DNA of 64,000 nucleotides from an uncultured Bacteroidales bacterium (GTDB taxonomy: Bacteria; Bacteroidota; Bacteroidia; Bacteroidales; UBA932), in the NCBI GenBank assembly GCA_900541925.1, contig UQMB01000011.1, forward strand, positions 1 to 64,000, given 5' to 3'. Shown here in pieces: positions 26,519 through 34,549 of this stretch; the stretch's first letter is position 1; each line of letters begins with the position of its first letter. The notes under the pieces were generated by a model. It saw only the letters and a list, made by a program, of their open reading frames with translations, was not told the origin of the DNA and did not search any database. The position numbers were made by a program, and so were the translations under genes.

Positions 26519-27591
26519 AACACCTGATAGACCCGACGGACCTCACCCGTGAGGAGACCGACCAGATAATCGCCCTCGCGGAGGACATCATCAGGGACAG
26601 GACCAAGTACCAGGACCTGATGACTCACCGCAAACTCGCCACTCTCTTCTATGAGCCGAGCACCCGCACCCGCCTGAGCTTCACCTCGGCGATGATGGAG
26701 CTCGGAGGCAATGTGCTCGGGTTCTCCGACGCCCGGAATTCTTCCGTCAGCAAGGGAGAGACCGTGCAGGACACCATCAGGGTGGTAGGATGCTTCGCCG
26801 ACATCATCGCGATGCGCCACCATCTGGAGGGGGCCCCCCTCGTGGCGGCGGAAGTGGCCAAAGTGCCGATCATCAACGCCGGTGACGGCAGCCACAGCCA
26901 CCCGACCCAGACCCTTACCGACCTTCTGACCATAGAGCGCGAGCTCGGGCGGATAGACGGGATCACCATCGGATTCTGCGGAGACCTGAGGTTCGGCCGC
27001 ACCGTGCACTCCCTCATCAAGGCCCTCTCAAGATACAAGGACGTGCGCGTCATCCTGATCGCCCCGGATGAGCTGAGACTGCCGGACTACATCAAGCAGG
27101 ACGTCTGCGACAGCAAGGGCATCGAATACAAGGAGACGGACAATCTCGACGAGGTGCTTCCGGAACTTGACGTGCTCTACATGACCAGAGTCCAGAAGGA
27201 GCGATTCCTGGACGAGGACGAGTTCGACAGGGTCAAGGACAGCTTCATCCTCGACGCGAGACGAATGGGGCTCGCCAAGGAGAAGATGGCTGTGCTCCAT
27301 CCGCTGCCGAGAGTCAACGAGATCCTCACGGAGGTGGACGACGACCCTCGTGCGGCTTACTTCCGCCAGGTCGAGAACGGCAAATTCGTCCGCATGGCGC
27401 TGATCTGCAAGCTCCTGGAGTGGAAGGACGACAGCAGCCGCACGATGCCGCAAGAGGAGTGGATCACCGACCCTGCGCTCCACTGCAGCAACCCGAAGTG
27501 CATCTGCAACAACGAGAAGGTCCAGCCGCGCTTCAAGCGCACCGCCGGCCAGGTCACCCGCTGCTGGTACTGCGACGCCAAGGTCCGCTAA
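26515..27591 (+). CDS. pyrB: aspartate carbamoyltransferase with C-terminal PyrI-type zinc ribbon
   Basis: 358 residues from the ATG at 26515, overlapping pyrE by 4 bp. The carbamoyl-phosphate motif YEPSTRTRLSF is at about 45-55, GDGSHSHPTQTL at about 125 and HPLPRVNEI at about 263. After the normal end (about residue 305) comes an extra tail with Cys324-x4-Cys329 and Cys350-x2-Cys353, in the context NPKCICNNE. This is the layout of the zinc domain of PyrI, but without PyrI's nucleotide-binding domain. It is the last gene of the operon, and no pyrI follows. Confidence 0.94.
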   Translation: MKHLIDPTDLTREETDQIIALAEDIIRDRTKYQDLMTHRKLATLFYEPSTRTRLSFTSAMMELGGNVLGFSDARNSSVSKGETVQDTIRVVGCFADIIAMRHHLEGAPLVAAEVAKVPIINAGDGSHSHPTQTLTDLLTIERELGRIDGITIGFCGDLRFGRTVHSLIKALSRYKDVRVILIAPDELRLPDYIKQDVCDSKGIEYKETDNLDEVLPELDVLYMTRVQKERFLDEDEFDRVKDSFILDARRMGLAKEKMAVLHPLPRVNEILTEVDDDPRAAYFRQVENGKFVRMALICKLLEWKDDSSRTMPQEEWITDPALHCSNPKCICNNEKVQPRFKRTAGQVTRCWYCDAKVR

Positions 27592-27782
27592 GGCCGACGC
27601 ACGGCTGACGGCTGGTTGCGGGGGCTGCGGTGGCTGCGGTTGCGGTTGCTGGGACTGGTGGTTGCCGGGGCCGGTGGTTGCCGGGGTTGCTTGGCCGCAG
27701 AAGGCCAGAGATGATAGCACGACTGCGGGGGCTGCGGGGGCTGCGGGGGCTGCTGTTGGTGGCTGGTGGCTGCTGGGGCTGC
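27592..27782. repeat. low-complexity G-rich region downstream of pyrB
   Basis: No gene is seen. The stretch consists of short G-rich tandem repeats: a 9-bp unit CTGCGGGGG about three times near 27722-27755 and a duplicated GCCGGTGGTTGCCGGGG near 27650-27690. It leads directly into repeat S1. Open frames here are Pro/Gln-rich artefacts. Confidence 0.7.
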
Positions 27783-28011
27783 GGTTGGCGGTTCAGGTGG
27801 CAGCGAACTCACCAAAAATGGCTCACACCTGGTGGCGGCGGTCTTCAGCGATAAGCCCAGACGGTCCTATGACGGCGGTCCCCAACGCGCCGTACAGAAT
27901 CAGGCCTCCTGTTGTACGGGACGGCCTCGCCGGACAGTACTGTACAGAAAACGGCCTCGTAGTGTACGTGAGGCCCATCTTAGCGCCGTGGCCGCACGCG
28001 GTGGTGGCAGC
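27783..28011 (+). repeat. repeat S, copy 1 (229 bp)
   Basis: Nearly identical over 229 bp to 30010-30238 in direct orientation, with only a handful of differences. It contains several inverted repeats, for example GGCCTCG-N9-CGAGGCC at the 3' end and GTACAG/CTGTAC pairs. It is open in more than one frame but has no convincing start codon. Identity of function unknown: a structured RNA, a recombination substrate or a relic. Confidence 0.85.
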
Positions 28012-28037
28012 GAAGGCTAGGCGACTGGCGGCCTCAC

Positions 28038-28091
28038 GACGGCGAGGTGCAACATGACGGCGAGGTGCAACATGACGGTGAGGGCGCAATA
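28038..28091 (+). repeat. 18-bp tandem repeat
   Basis: GACGGCGAGGTGCAACAT occurs twice in tandem (28038-28055, 28056-28073), followed by a diverged partial copy. It fills the variable spacer between S1 and T1 and is absent from the second S-T unit. Confidence 0.8.
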
Positions 28092-28123
28092 CGACTGCGA
28101 CACACAGCACACACACAGTGAGC

Positions 28124-28231
28124 GGTGGTAGATAAGTGACTGATAATGAGCAGAATAATGATTTGTCCTGTCTAGTTTTGCCGACAGGTAAAGTGCTCTT
28201 TTGCTTGATTGTCAGAGTGTTATCTGCCACC
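28124..28231 (+). repeat. repeat T, copy 1 (108 bp, inverted termini)
   Basis: It starts GGTGGTAGATAA and ends TTATCTGCCACC, an 11/12 terminal inverted repeat. The second copy at 30274-30381 has the same length and about 90% identity. It always lies downstream of an S copy. It ends about 55 bp before the DUF1016 start. Confidence 0.85.
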
Positions 28232-28285
28232 GCCCACTGTGTCGGCAAAAATTTGTATTTTGCGTGACAATTGATAATGGTACTT

Positions 28286-29413
28286 ATGGAAGAGAAACTG
28301 AGCCCACAATACAACGACGCCGTCCAGCAAATTAAGACGGCAATCTTGAAGAGTCAGGCCAAGGCACTTGCTGGAGTTAACCAGGAGCAACTTGCGCTTT
28401 ACTATGGCATTGGCCGCTTCATTTCCCAGAATTCCAGAGATGGTTTCTGGGGCAAGGATGCTATTGAGGTTATCAGCCGTCAGCTTTCCGCCGAAGTACC
28501 AGGACTCAAGGGTTTCTCTCCTCGCAATCTGCGGAACATGAGGACTTTTTATGAACAGTGGAAGAGTCTTGATACCAATTTGGCAGACGCGTCTGCCAAA
28601 TTGGAGGGCACAAAAGAATTGGCAGACACATCTGCCAAAATAGCATTGGAAGACAATCTGCTGCCCACGGCACTAATAGACATTCCAGTTGTTGCTTTCT
28701 TCAGCATAGGTTTTTCCCATCATGTCCTTATCCTTCAAAAGACAAAAACCGCCGAGGAGAGAAAATACTATATCCAACTTTGTGCAGATTTGAAGCTCAG
28801 TCACGAGGCCCTTGGAAGGAAGATAGATGAAGACGCCTTCCACAACCAGGGCAAGATGCCCAATAACTTCGTCCAGACCATCCCGGGCCATAAGCAGGCT
28901 TTCAAAGCCATCCAGATGTTCAAGGATGAATACCTGCTTGATTTCATCAACGTGGAGCAGCTGGGAGAACGGGAAGAAGACATCGACGAGAGAGTAATTG
29001 AGAATGAGATTGTCCATAATGTCAAGAACTTCATTATGACGTTCGGCAAGGGTTTCAGTTTCTCTGGCAGTCAAGTGCATTATGATAAACTCGGCCACGA
29101 CCATTGGGTGGATCTTCTATTTTTCAACCGGATTCTGCGGGCGACCGTGGTCGTGGAACTCAAAAAGGGCAAATTTAAACCCAGTTACCTCGGCCAGTTA
29201 TCCCACTACCTGCATGTTCTGGATGATGACGACCGCCTTGAATGGGAGAATCCGCCAGTGGGCATCATCCTCTGCAAGGATGCCGACAAGACATTTGTAG
29301 AATATGTACTGCAGGATTACCAGCGCCCGATGGGCGTGGCCACCTACAAGACCAATCAAGAGAAACTCAAGGAACTGCTTCCTGACGAGGAAGAGATGAA
29401 GAAACTCCTGTAA
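28286..29413 (+). CDS. DUF1016/YhcG-family PDDEXK nuclease
   Basis: 375 residues from ATG at 28286; ATG 28277 and TTG 28271 are alternatives. The N-terminal winged-helix DUF1016_N part has PGLKGFSPRNLRNMRTFY (about 68-86). The C-terminal part has GHDHWVDLLFFNR, then VVVELKKGKFKP and a downstream GQL, the D-ExK-Q core of a PD-(D/E)xK nuclease. Such genes recur in restriction and defence loci. Between the domains two palindromes encode a repeated LADxSAK. The gene lies inside direct repeats and is AT-richer than the core genes, suggesting transfer. Confidence 0.88.
   Translation: MEEKLSPQYNDAVQQIKTAILKSQAKALAGVNQEQLALYYGIGRFISQNSRDGFWGKDAIEVISRQLSAEVPGLKGFSPRNLRNMRTFYEQWKSLDTNLADASAKLEGTKELADTSAKIALEDNLLPTALIDIPVVAFFSIGFSHHVLILQKTKTAEERKYYIQLCADLKLSHEALGRKIDEDAFHNQGKMPNNFVQTIPGHKQAFKAIQMFKDEYLLDFINVEQLGEREEDIDERVIENEIVHNVKNFIMTFGKGFSFSGSQVHYDKLGHDHWVDLLFFNRILRATVVVELKKGKFKPSYLGQLSHYLHVLDDDDRLEWENPPVGIILCKDADKTFVEYVLQDYQRPMGVATYKTNQEKLKELLPDEEEMKKLL
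28575..28638. repeat. two palindromes inside the DUF1016 gene
   Basis: Positions 28575-28604 form a perfect 30-bp palindrome centred on CAGACGCGTCTG. Positions 28619-28638 are a second TTGGCAGA-N4-TCTGCCAA dyad. Together they encode two LADxSAK segments in the inter-domain linker. They look like an in-frame palindromic insertion. Confidence 0.85.
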
Positions 29414-29432
29414 GCAAATGCCAGACTCCGGG

Positions 29433-29744
29433 TCAGTGCAAGGAAAACGACATCGATAAAGAATGGCACTGCGACCGGTATCCGGCCTCGTTGTCCAACG
29501 GTATGTACCGCATCTTGCCGGGATGCCTTCCATAGCCTGGAGTTTCGAACTGGCTCTTGCCCAATACCCGGTATCTGGAATACTCTTCAGTTCCATACAG
29601 CGTGAGCCGGGTCTGCAGCAAAACGTCATTATCGCCAACAACGCCACTTCCGCCAAAGTCCAGATTGAAGATAGGGAAGGGAACGAAGGCCCGCGGCTGG
29701 TAGTTTCCGGCGGTGTCGAAGCGGGAGATGTTCTGATGGGCGGC
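29433..29744 (-). pseudogene. remnant of an unidentified coding sequence
   Basis: On the minus strand a frame of about 104 codons reads like real protein (..FDTAGNYQPRAFVPFP.., ..TLYGTEEYSRYRVLGKS.., ..MRYIPLDNEAGYRSQ..) and ends at a stop at 29433-29435. It begins abruptly at the edge of repeat R1 (about 29736-29744) without a start codon. I do not recognise the family. It is probably the 3' end of a gene truncated by the repeat, convergent with DUF1016. A low-confidence in-frame ATG lies at 29621. Confidence 0.4.
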
Positions 29745-29999
29745 GCATCGGGAGCGGGCCGCCTCCTGCTCTACACAGAAGCATCGCAGGAGGCTGCCTG
29801 TTCCCGGGCGCCCGCTACCATAGTGCCGGGCCGGAAGCCTGAGTCACGCGACGCAGGTGTGAGCCGATTCGGCGAAATAGGCTCACACCTGGAAGGGGCG
29901 GATACCGCAGAGGGTCATGCGGGGCAGGTGGAAAGTCAGGTATGAGCGGAAACGCCGGAACAGGCTCACACCCGGCAGCGACACCGGTCACAGACGCGG
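29736..29999 (+). repeat. repeat R, copy 1
   Basis: It begins with ATGGGCGGCGCATCGGGAGC, which recurs inverted at 44751-44770, and continues as a homologous stretch to about 29999. Its core is a 12-bp-arm palindrome, CAGGTGTGAGCC (29854-29865) and GGCTCACACCTG (29880-29891). An extra 9-bp hairpin at 29761-29794 is missing in the other copy. It abuts S2 directly. No gene of its own is supported. Confidence 0.8.
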
Positions 30000-30009
30000 T
30001 TGGGGTGCA

Positions 30010-30238
30010 GGTTGGCGGTTCAGGTGGCAGCGAACTCACCAAAAATGGCTCACACCTGGTGGCGGCGGTCTTCAGCGATAAGCCCAGACGGTCCTATGAC
30101 GGCGGTCCCCAACGCGCCGTACAGAATCAGGCCTCCTGTTGTACGGGACGGCCTCGCCGGACAGTACTGTACAGAAAACGGCCTCGTAGTGTACGCGAGG
30201 CCCATCTTAGCGCCGGGGCCGCATGTGGCGGTGGCAGC
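30010..30238 (+). repeat. repeat S, copy 2 (229 bp)
   Basis: Direct repeat of 27783-28011 with the same length. With T2 it forms the right-hand boundary of the DUF1016 patch. The 30239-30273 spacer is shorter than, and different from, that of the left unit. Confidence 0.85.
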
Positions 30239-30273
30239 AAGCACAGGTGCGGCGGACAGGACGACACATGGCT

Positions 30274-30381
30274 GGTGGCGGATAAGCACCTGATAATGAG
30301 CGGAATGATGATTCGTCCTGTCTGGTTTTGCCGACAGGTAAAGTGCTCTTTTGCTTGATTGTCAGCGTGTTATCTGCCACC
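30274..30381 (+). repeat. repeat T, copy 2 (108 bp)
   Basis: Termini GGTGGCGGATAA and TTATCTGCCACC, extended by GCT/AGC on the outside to a 15-bp inverted repeat with one mismatch. It is followed by GGGCGAATCGG-type short repeats (30385-30425), with no gene until the ZIP transporter at 30560. Confidence 0.85.
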
Positions 30382-30524
30382 AGCCGAATCGGGCGAATCG
30401 GCCGTGTCGGGCGAATCGGGCGGCGGCAGGGCGCAGTCAGGTTCTGCAAGGCCTGCCGGGGATTGTCTCCGGGCCTGCAGGCAAATCATCATTATCGGCG
30501 ATATGCCTGCCAAGAAAAATTCTG

Positions 30525-30532
30525 TATTTTTG
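30525..30532 (+). promoter_or_regulatory. -7 box (TATTTTTG) for the ZIP transporter
   Basis: An exact TAnnTTTG match 27 nt before the ATG; no good -33 element is seen. Confidence 0.5.
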
Positions 30533-30559
30533 TAATCGTTACAGCATTAATACAACATC

Positions 30560-31324
30560 ATGATCTCAATTTTGACAGCCCTGATGATACCCTTCCTGGG
30601 CACTGCGCTCGGCTCGGCTTTCGTGTTCTTCATGAAGCGCGATATGCCCGAATCGCTGCAGAAGGTTCTGCTGGGCTTCGCTTCCGGCGTGATGGTCGCC
30701 GCCTCGGTGTGGTCACTTATTATCCCGGCTATCGAGATGGGAGAGGGCATGTCCGCGGTCATACCTCCCGTCATCGGTCTGCTGGCCGGCTTCGCCTTCC
30801 TGCTGCTGATCGACCATGTCACGCCGCATATCCATGCCGGCGGCGAGGCGGAAGGCCCCCGCAGCCAGCTCTCCCGAACCGCCAAACTGACACTGGCAGT
30901 CACCATCCACAACTTCCCGGAAGGGATGGCGGTCGGAGTCGCCCTCGCCGGGGCGCTCTCGGCAGACTTCAACATGGCCGGCGCCCTGGCCCTTTCATTA
31001 GGCATAGCCATCCAGAATATCCCTGAAGGCGCCATCATATCAATGCCTCTCCGCGCAGCAGGGAACTCCCGCTGGAAATCCTTCCGCATAGGGACAATGA
31101 GCGGAATCGTGGAACCGATAGGCGGCGGCATCGTGCTGCTTCTGGCGACCTCGATTCTCGGCATCATGCCTTATATGCTCGCCTTTGCCGCCGGAGCCAT
31201 GCTTTACGTGGTGGTCGAGGAACTGATTCCGGAATACTCACGGGGCGAACACTCCAACATAGGCACAATCGGCTTCGCGCTCGGCTTTGTGCTGATGATG
31301 ATCCTGGACGTGGTGCTTGGTTAG
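30560..31324 (+). CDS. ZIP-family metal transporter
   Basis: 254 residues with about eight hydrophobic segments. TM4 has HNFPEGMAVGV (about residue 115) and TM5 has IQNIPEGAIISMP (about 148), the paired metal-binding motifs of ZIP (ZupT-like) transporters that import zinc and other divalent cations across the inner membrane. The TM3-4 loop carries HVTPHIH, a likely metal-sensing His cluster. It is convergent with the MBOAT gene, and the stop codons overlap by 4 bp. Confidence 0.9.
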   Translation: MISILTALMIPFLGTALGSAFVFFMKRDMPESLQKVLLGFASGVMVAASVWSLIIPAIEMGEGMSAVIPPVIGLLAGFAFLLLIDHVTPHIHAGGEAEGPRSQLSRTAKLTLAVTIHNFPEGMAVGVALAGALSADFNMAGALALSLGIAIQNIPEGAIISMPLRAAGNSRWKSFRIGTMSGIVEPIGGGIVLLLATSILGIMPYMLAFAAGAMLYVVVEELIPEYSRGEHSNIGTIGFALGFVLMMILDVVLG

Positions 31325-33174
31325 AACTGGAAATAGATGAAGGCCTGGAGTTCGGCTGTGATGAACTGGTAGACGATGAAGACCACGGCGACGACGACAA
31401 GGGCCATGACCGGCAGCGGCAGGAGCGCGAAATTGATACGGTACCACCTCTTCCAGCGCGACGGCAGCCAATGGATGACCATGCCGGCGACAATCAGGGC
31501 GAATACCCGCCAGTACTCCGCGCAAATCTGCGGAACCAGCCCCCAGTCCCAGCCGGAGCCTATCTGGTGCACCATGTTGCGGGCCGTGTTCCAGGCCACT
31601 TCGTTGGCCGTGGCCGGATCCAGATTGCTTCCGCTGCGGAAGAAAAGACGCGTAAAAGTCACAAAAACGAAAGTCTGCGCCACACCCCAGATATAGCCCA
31701 GACGGCCGCATCCCCTGCCCCGGCAGAGATGATACACGAACCGGACAGCCGCCCCGACGCACACGAATGCCGCCCAGACAAAGAGCAGATTCCACACCGG
31801 GGCAGGGAAAAACCGGCTGAGAAGCCCCAGCGCCAGAGTGAGCAGGGCCACCAGCGCCATCCTCAAAGTCCATGACATATCCTTCCAGAACTGATAGACT
31901 ATCAGGCCGATACCGTTGAGCCCGCCCCAGATGATGAAGTTCCACGAAGCCCCGTGCCACATTCCGCCGAGCAGCATCGTGATGAAACGGTTGATGTTGG
32001 CGAGAATCTTCTTGCGCCTCTCCGGGAAACAGCGGGCAACGACGCCGAGGACAAGGGCGATGAGCACAAACACCAGGGAGACAATCCACTGGCCGGAGAG
32101 CATCACCGCGATCAGGGCGAAAAGCACAACCCAGAAATATGTGCCGAAAGTCGCGTTGCGGTTGCCGCCAAGAGGTATATAGAGATAGGACTTGAGCCAA
32201 CGGCTGAGCGACATGTGCCAGCGCCGCCAGAAATCCTGCGGATTCGACGCCTTATAAGGCGAGTTGAAGTTCTGCGGGAGATAGAAGCCCATCAACATCG
32301 CCACGCCGATCGCGATGTCCGTGTATCCGGAGAAGTCGGCATAGACCTGGAGAGAGTAGCCGAAGAGCGCCGTCAGGTTCTCGAAACCGGTAAACAGAAG
32401 CGGGTTCTCGAAGACGCGGTCGATAAAATTGACCGCAATATAGTCACTGAGTATCAGCTTCTTGGCCAATCCGTTGAGAATCCAGAACACAGCGATGCCG
32501 AACTGCCTGCGTCCGAGGAAGAAAGGTTTGTAGAGCTGCGGGATGAACTCGCTGGCCCTCACGATAGGCCCGGCCACAAGCTGCGGGAAGAAGCTCACAT
32601 AGAAACCGAAATCCAGGATGTTGTCCACCGGCTTCACCTCCCGGCGATAGACATCCACAGTATAGCTGATCACCTGGAAGATGAAGAAGGAGATGCCGAC
32701 CGGAAGCACGATGCTGTCCACCCTGAACATGTCCCTGCCGGCGATGGCATTGCCCAATGCCCCGAACACATCCGTCACCTTGACCTGCAGGCCCGTCAGG
32801 GAATAGAGCAGGTCCGCGAAGAAATAACTGTACTTGAAGTAGCAGAGCAGAAGCAGGTCGATGCTGACGCCCAGCACCAGCCAGGCCTTGCGCCGCCGGC
32901 CTTCCGATGCGGCTATCCGCCTGGCTATCAAGAAATCCGAGCAGGTCACAAAAACCAGTATCAGCACCGACAGGCCGCTTGTCTTGAAGTAGAACAGGAG
33001 GCTGGTGAAGAAGAGGAAACTGTTGCGCAGCAGGCGGCGGTCCCCTATGAGGGCGAGGGCCGCATATACTATGGCGAAAAACGCCCAGAAATAGAACTGG
33101 GTGAAGAGCAGCGGCGAGTTCGGGTCAAACGAGAACAGCCTCCGCAGAAAAGTCCATATGAGCCCTGCGTCCAT
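31321..33174 (-). CDS. MBOAT-family membrane O-acyltransferase (AlgI-like)
   Basis: 617 residues with about 12-14 membrane segments, somewhat longer than AlgI/DltB because of a C-terminal extension with further membrane helices. The family signature with the catalytic His is GGMWHGASWNF (about residue 395), and ADFSGYTDIAIG is at about 280. It moves acyl (usually acetyl) groups across the inner membrane for attachment to exported polysaccharide. One base follows the stop of an SGNH hydrolase-like gene, its expected periplasmic partner. Substrate unknown. Confidence 0.9.
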   Translation of the reverse strand: MDAGLIWTFLRRLFSFDPNSPLLFTQFYFWAFFAIVYAALALIGDRRLLRNSFLFFTSLLFYFKTSGLSVLILVFVTCSDFLIARRIAASEGRRRKAWLVLGVSIDLLLLCYFKYSYFFADLLYSLTGLQVKVTDVFGALGNAIAGRDMFRVDSIVLPVGISFFIFQVISYTVDVYRREVKPVDNILDFGFYVSFFPQLVAGPIVRASEFIPQLYKPFFLGRRQFGIAVFWILNGLAKKLILSDYIAVNFIDRVFENPLLFTGFENLTALFGYSLQVYADFSGYTDIAIGVAMLMGFYLPQNFNSPYKASNPQDFWRRWHMSLSRWLKSYLYIPLGGNRNATFGTYFWVVLFALIAVMLSGQWIVSLVFVLIALVLGVVARCFPERRKKILANINRFITMLLGGMWHGASWNFIIWGGLNGIGLIVYQFWKDMSWTLRMALVALLTLALGLLSRFFPAPVWNLLFVWAAFVCVGAAVRFVYHLCRGRGCGRLGYIWGVAQTFVFVTFTRLFFRSGSNLDPATANEVAWNTARNMVHQIGSGWDWGLVPQICAEYWRVFALIVAGMVIHWLPSRWKRWYRINFALLPLPVMALVVVAVVFIVYQFITAELQAFIYFQF

Positions 33175-34410
33175 CTATCTGGCGGCTTTGCGGTCGTCCA
33201 TCAGCGCCTCGAAGAACAGGTCTCCGAGCAGAGTGTAGCCCTCGTCGGTGAAGTGGAGCCGGTCGGGCTTGACAAGCCCGAGGTCTCTCCATCGCTGCAC
33301 AGAATGGGCCCCTCCCATCAGGGTGTAGAGATCCCATACGCCAGCGCCGTATTCTCCGGCCAGTTCCATCATCGCCTTGCGCACCGCAGGGGCGTTCTCG
33401 TTGTATGTCATCCCCCTCTTCACGTAGCGGTAGCTGTCGTTGTTGGTGATGAATATGATGGCGCAGTCCGGGTTCACCCGGTGTATCATCTCGATGAGAC
33501 GGCGATAGTTGTCCTTGAACCTGCCCGGCTTGAAATCCTTGGCCATGCAGGCCGAGTCGTTGATCCCCAGGGCCAGGATCGCAAGGTCAGGATTGACGAT
33601 GCCGAGATCCCGCTCAAGGTCCGGACACTTGTCCATCCATGTAGTCAGCTTGGCCCCGTTGACTCCGGACGAATAGTAGTTCACCCCGGGCCGGCCGCTG
33701 ATGGGCTGGAGCCCGGTCAGAGTGAATGTCTCGCCCGACGGGATCTCAAATGCCACGGTCACGCTGTCCGCCTTGCGCGGCAGGTCGAAGAGGTAGCTCG
33801 CCGTCAGGGAATCGTAACTGTGCCTCAACGTGTCAGTTCCGCTTATGACATAGGGTCTGGCGCTGTCAGAAGAGCCGTAACCGAGCACGCGCAGCGTCGA
33901 GAATGACCACAGGCTGTCCGCGTCCGGGCAGACATTGAAGCTCACCGAAGCCCCGGCGTCGGAGGTTCTCGCCCCGAACCCGGTTATCCCGTAGCGGGGC
34001 TTCTCCAGGCGCGAGTTGAGCGTCATCATCGGAGCTTCCCACTCCCCCGTCGATGAGATGCGGTAGCTCTTGTCCGAATTGGTCTTGCAGAGCCGCCTCG
34101 GGAACAGGAACCCCCTGTCGCCCCGTGGCGCGATGGAGTCCAGGTCGTTCATTATCCTGTTGGGGAAATATGCCGCCTGCACATGGGAGCCGCCAATGTG
34201 CCAGATGTTCACATTGCCCCGCCCCGTGGAGATGAGGCTGTCAAGCTTGGCATAGAAGAGATCCTGTGCGCTGCGGTCACCCGGGAACAACAGCCCCGCA
34301 TCCCCGGTGCTCACGCATTCCGGCAGCCTCCGCCCGGCAAGCATCACGGGCAGCAGCAGCCCGGCGAGCAGAAGCGTTCTCTTAGAAGTTGTTTTGAATT
34401 TATTTGTCAT
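33175..34410 (-). CDS. SGNH/GDSL hydrolase-like exported protein with MITE-derived N-terminus
   Basis: 411 residues. An N-terminal signal sequence (LLLAGLLLPVMLAG) leads to a periplasmic SGNH domain with IWHIGGSHVQAA (block I, Ser), ALGINDS (block III) and DRLHFTDEGY (block V, Asp/His). It probably acts as the acetyl-transfer partner of the adjacent MBOAT protein. The first nine codons (MTNKFKTTS) come from MITE copy 2. Without the element the gene would start MIKRTLL, with its ATG overlapping the upstream stop codon. The signal peptide stays intact. Confidence 0.85.
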   Translation of the reverse strand: MTNKFKTTSKRTLLLAGLLLPVMLAGRRLPECVSTGDAGLLFPGDRSAQDLFYAKLDSLISTGRGNVNIWHIGGSHVQAAYFPNRIMNDLDSIAPRGDRGFLFPRRLCKTNSDKSYRISSTGEWEAPMMTLNSRLEKPRYGITGFGARTSDAGASVSFNVCPDADSLWSFSTLRVLGYGSSDSARPYVISGTDTLRHSYDSLTASYLFDLPRKADSVTVAFEIPSGETFTLTGLQPISGRPGVNYYSSGVNGAKLTTWMDKCPDLERDLGIVNPDLAILALGINDSACMAKDFKPGRFKDNYRRLIEMIHRVNPDCAIIFITNNDSYRYVKRGMTYNENAPAVRKAMMELAGEYGAGVWDLYTLMGGAHSVQRWRDLGLVKPDRLHFTDEGYTLLGDLFFEALMDDRKAAR

Positions 34411-34549
34411 AAATTTTATGAAGATTTTTTCTGTCAGAGTTTTTTCTGGATTTTGAGAAAGATAGTAGAACTATCTGACCGAAAAAGCCAGGAAAAAATA
34501 TGGCGAAAAAGCAAGTAAAAGAATTTTCAACATAAATCAAAACAACTTC
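34385..34549 (-). mobile_element. MITE copy 2 (165 bp) between two SGNH genes
   Basis: Termini GAAGTTGTTTTGA.. and ..TCAAAACAACTTC, with TTA target duplications at 34382-34384 and 34550-34552. The right TTA is the TAA stop codon of the upstream SGNH gene. The insertion separated the native ATGATTA start from the downstream gene. The element's own ATG (34408-34410) is now in frame with it. A near-consensus outward -7 (TATCTTTC, 34457-34464) lies inside. Confidence 0.92.

Noticed and set aside
29463..29945. 160-codon plus-strand ORF after DUF1016
   Set aside because: Its second half is repeat R and its first half is antisense to a more protein-like remnant; no start context or motif.
29850..30060. 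GGCTCACACC repeats as a CRISPR array
   Set aside because: Few copies, irregular spacing, mixed orientation and no cas genes; they are dyads within repeats R and S.
31954..33906. 650-codon open frame antisense to the MBOAT and SGNH genes
   Set aside because: It runs across two well-supported genes on the other strand and is charged and low in complexity: a shadow frame.
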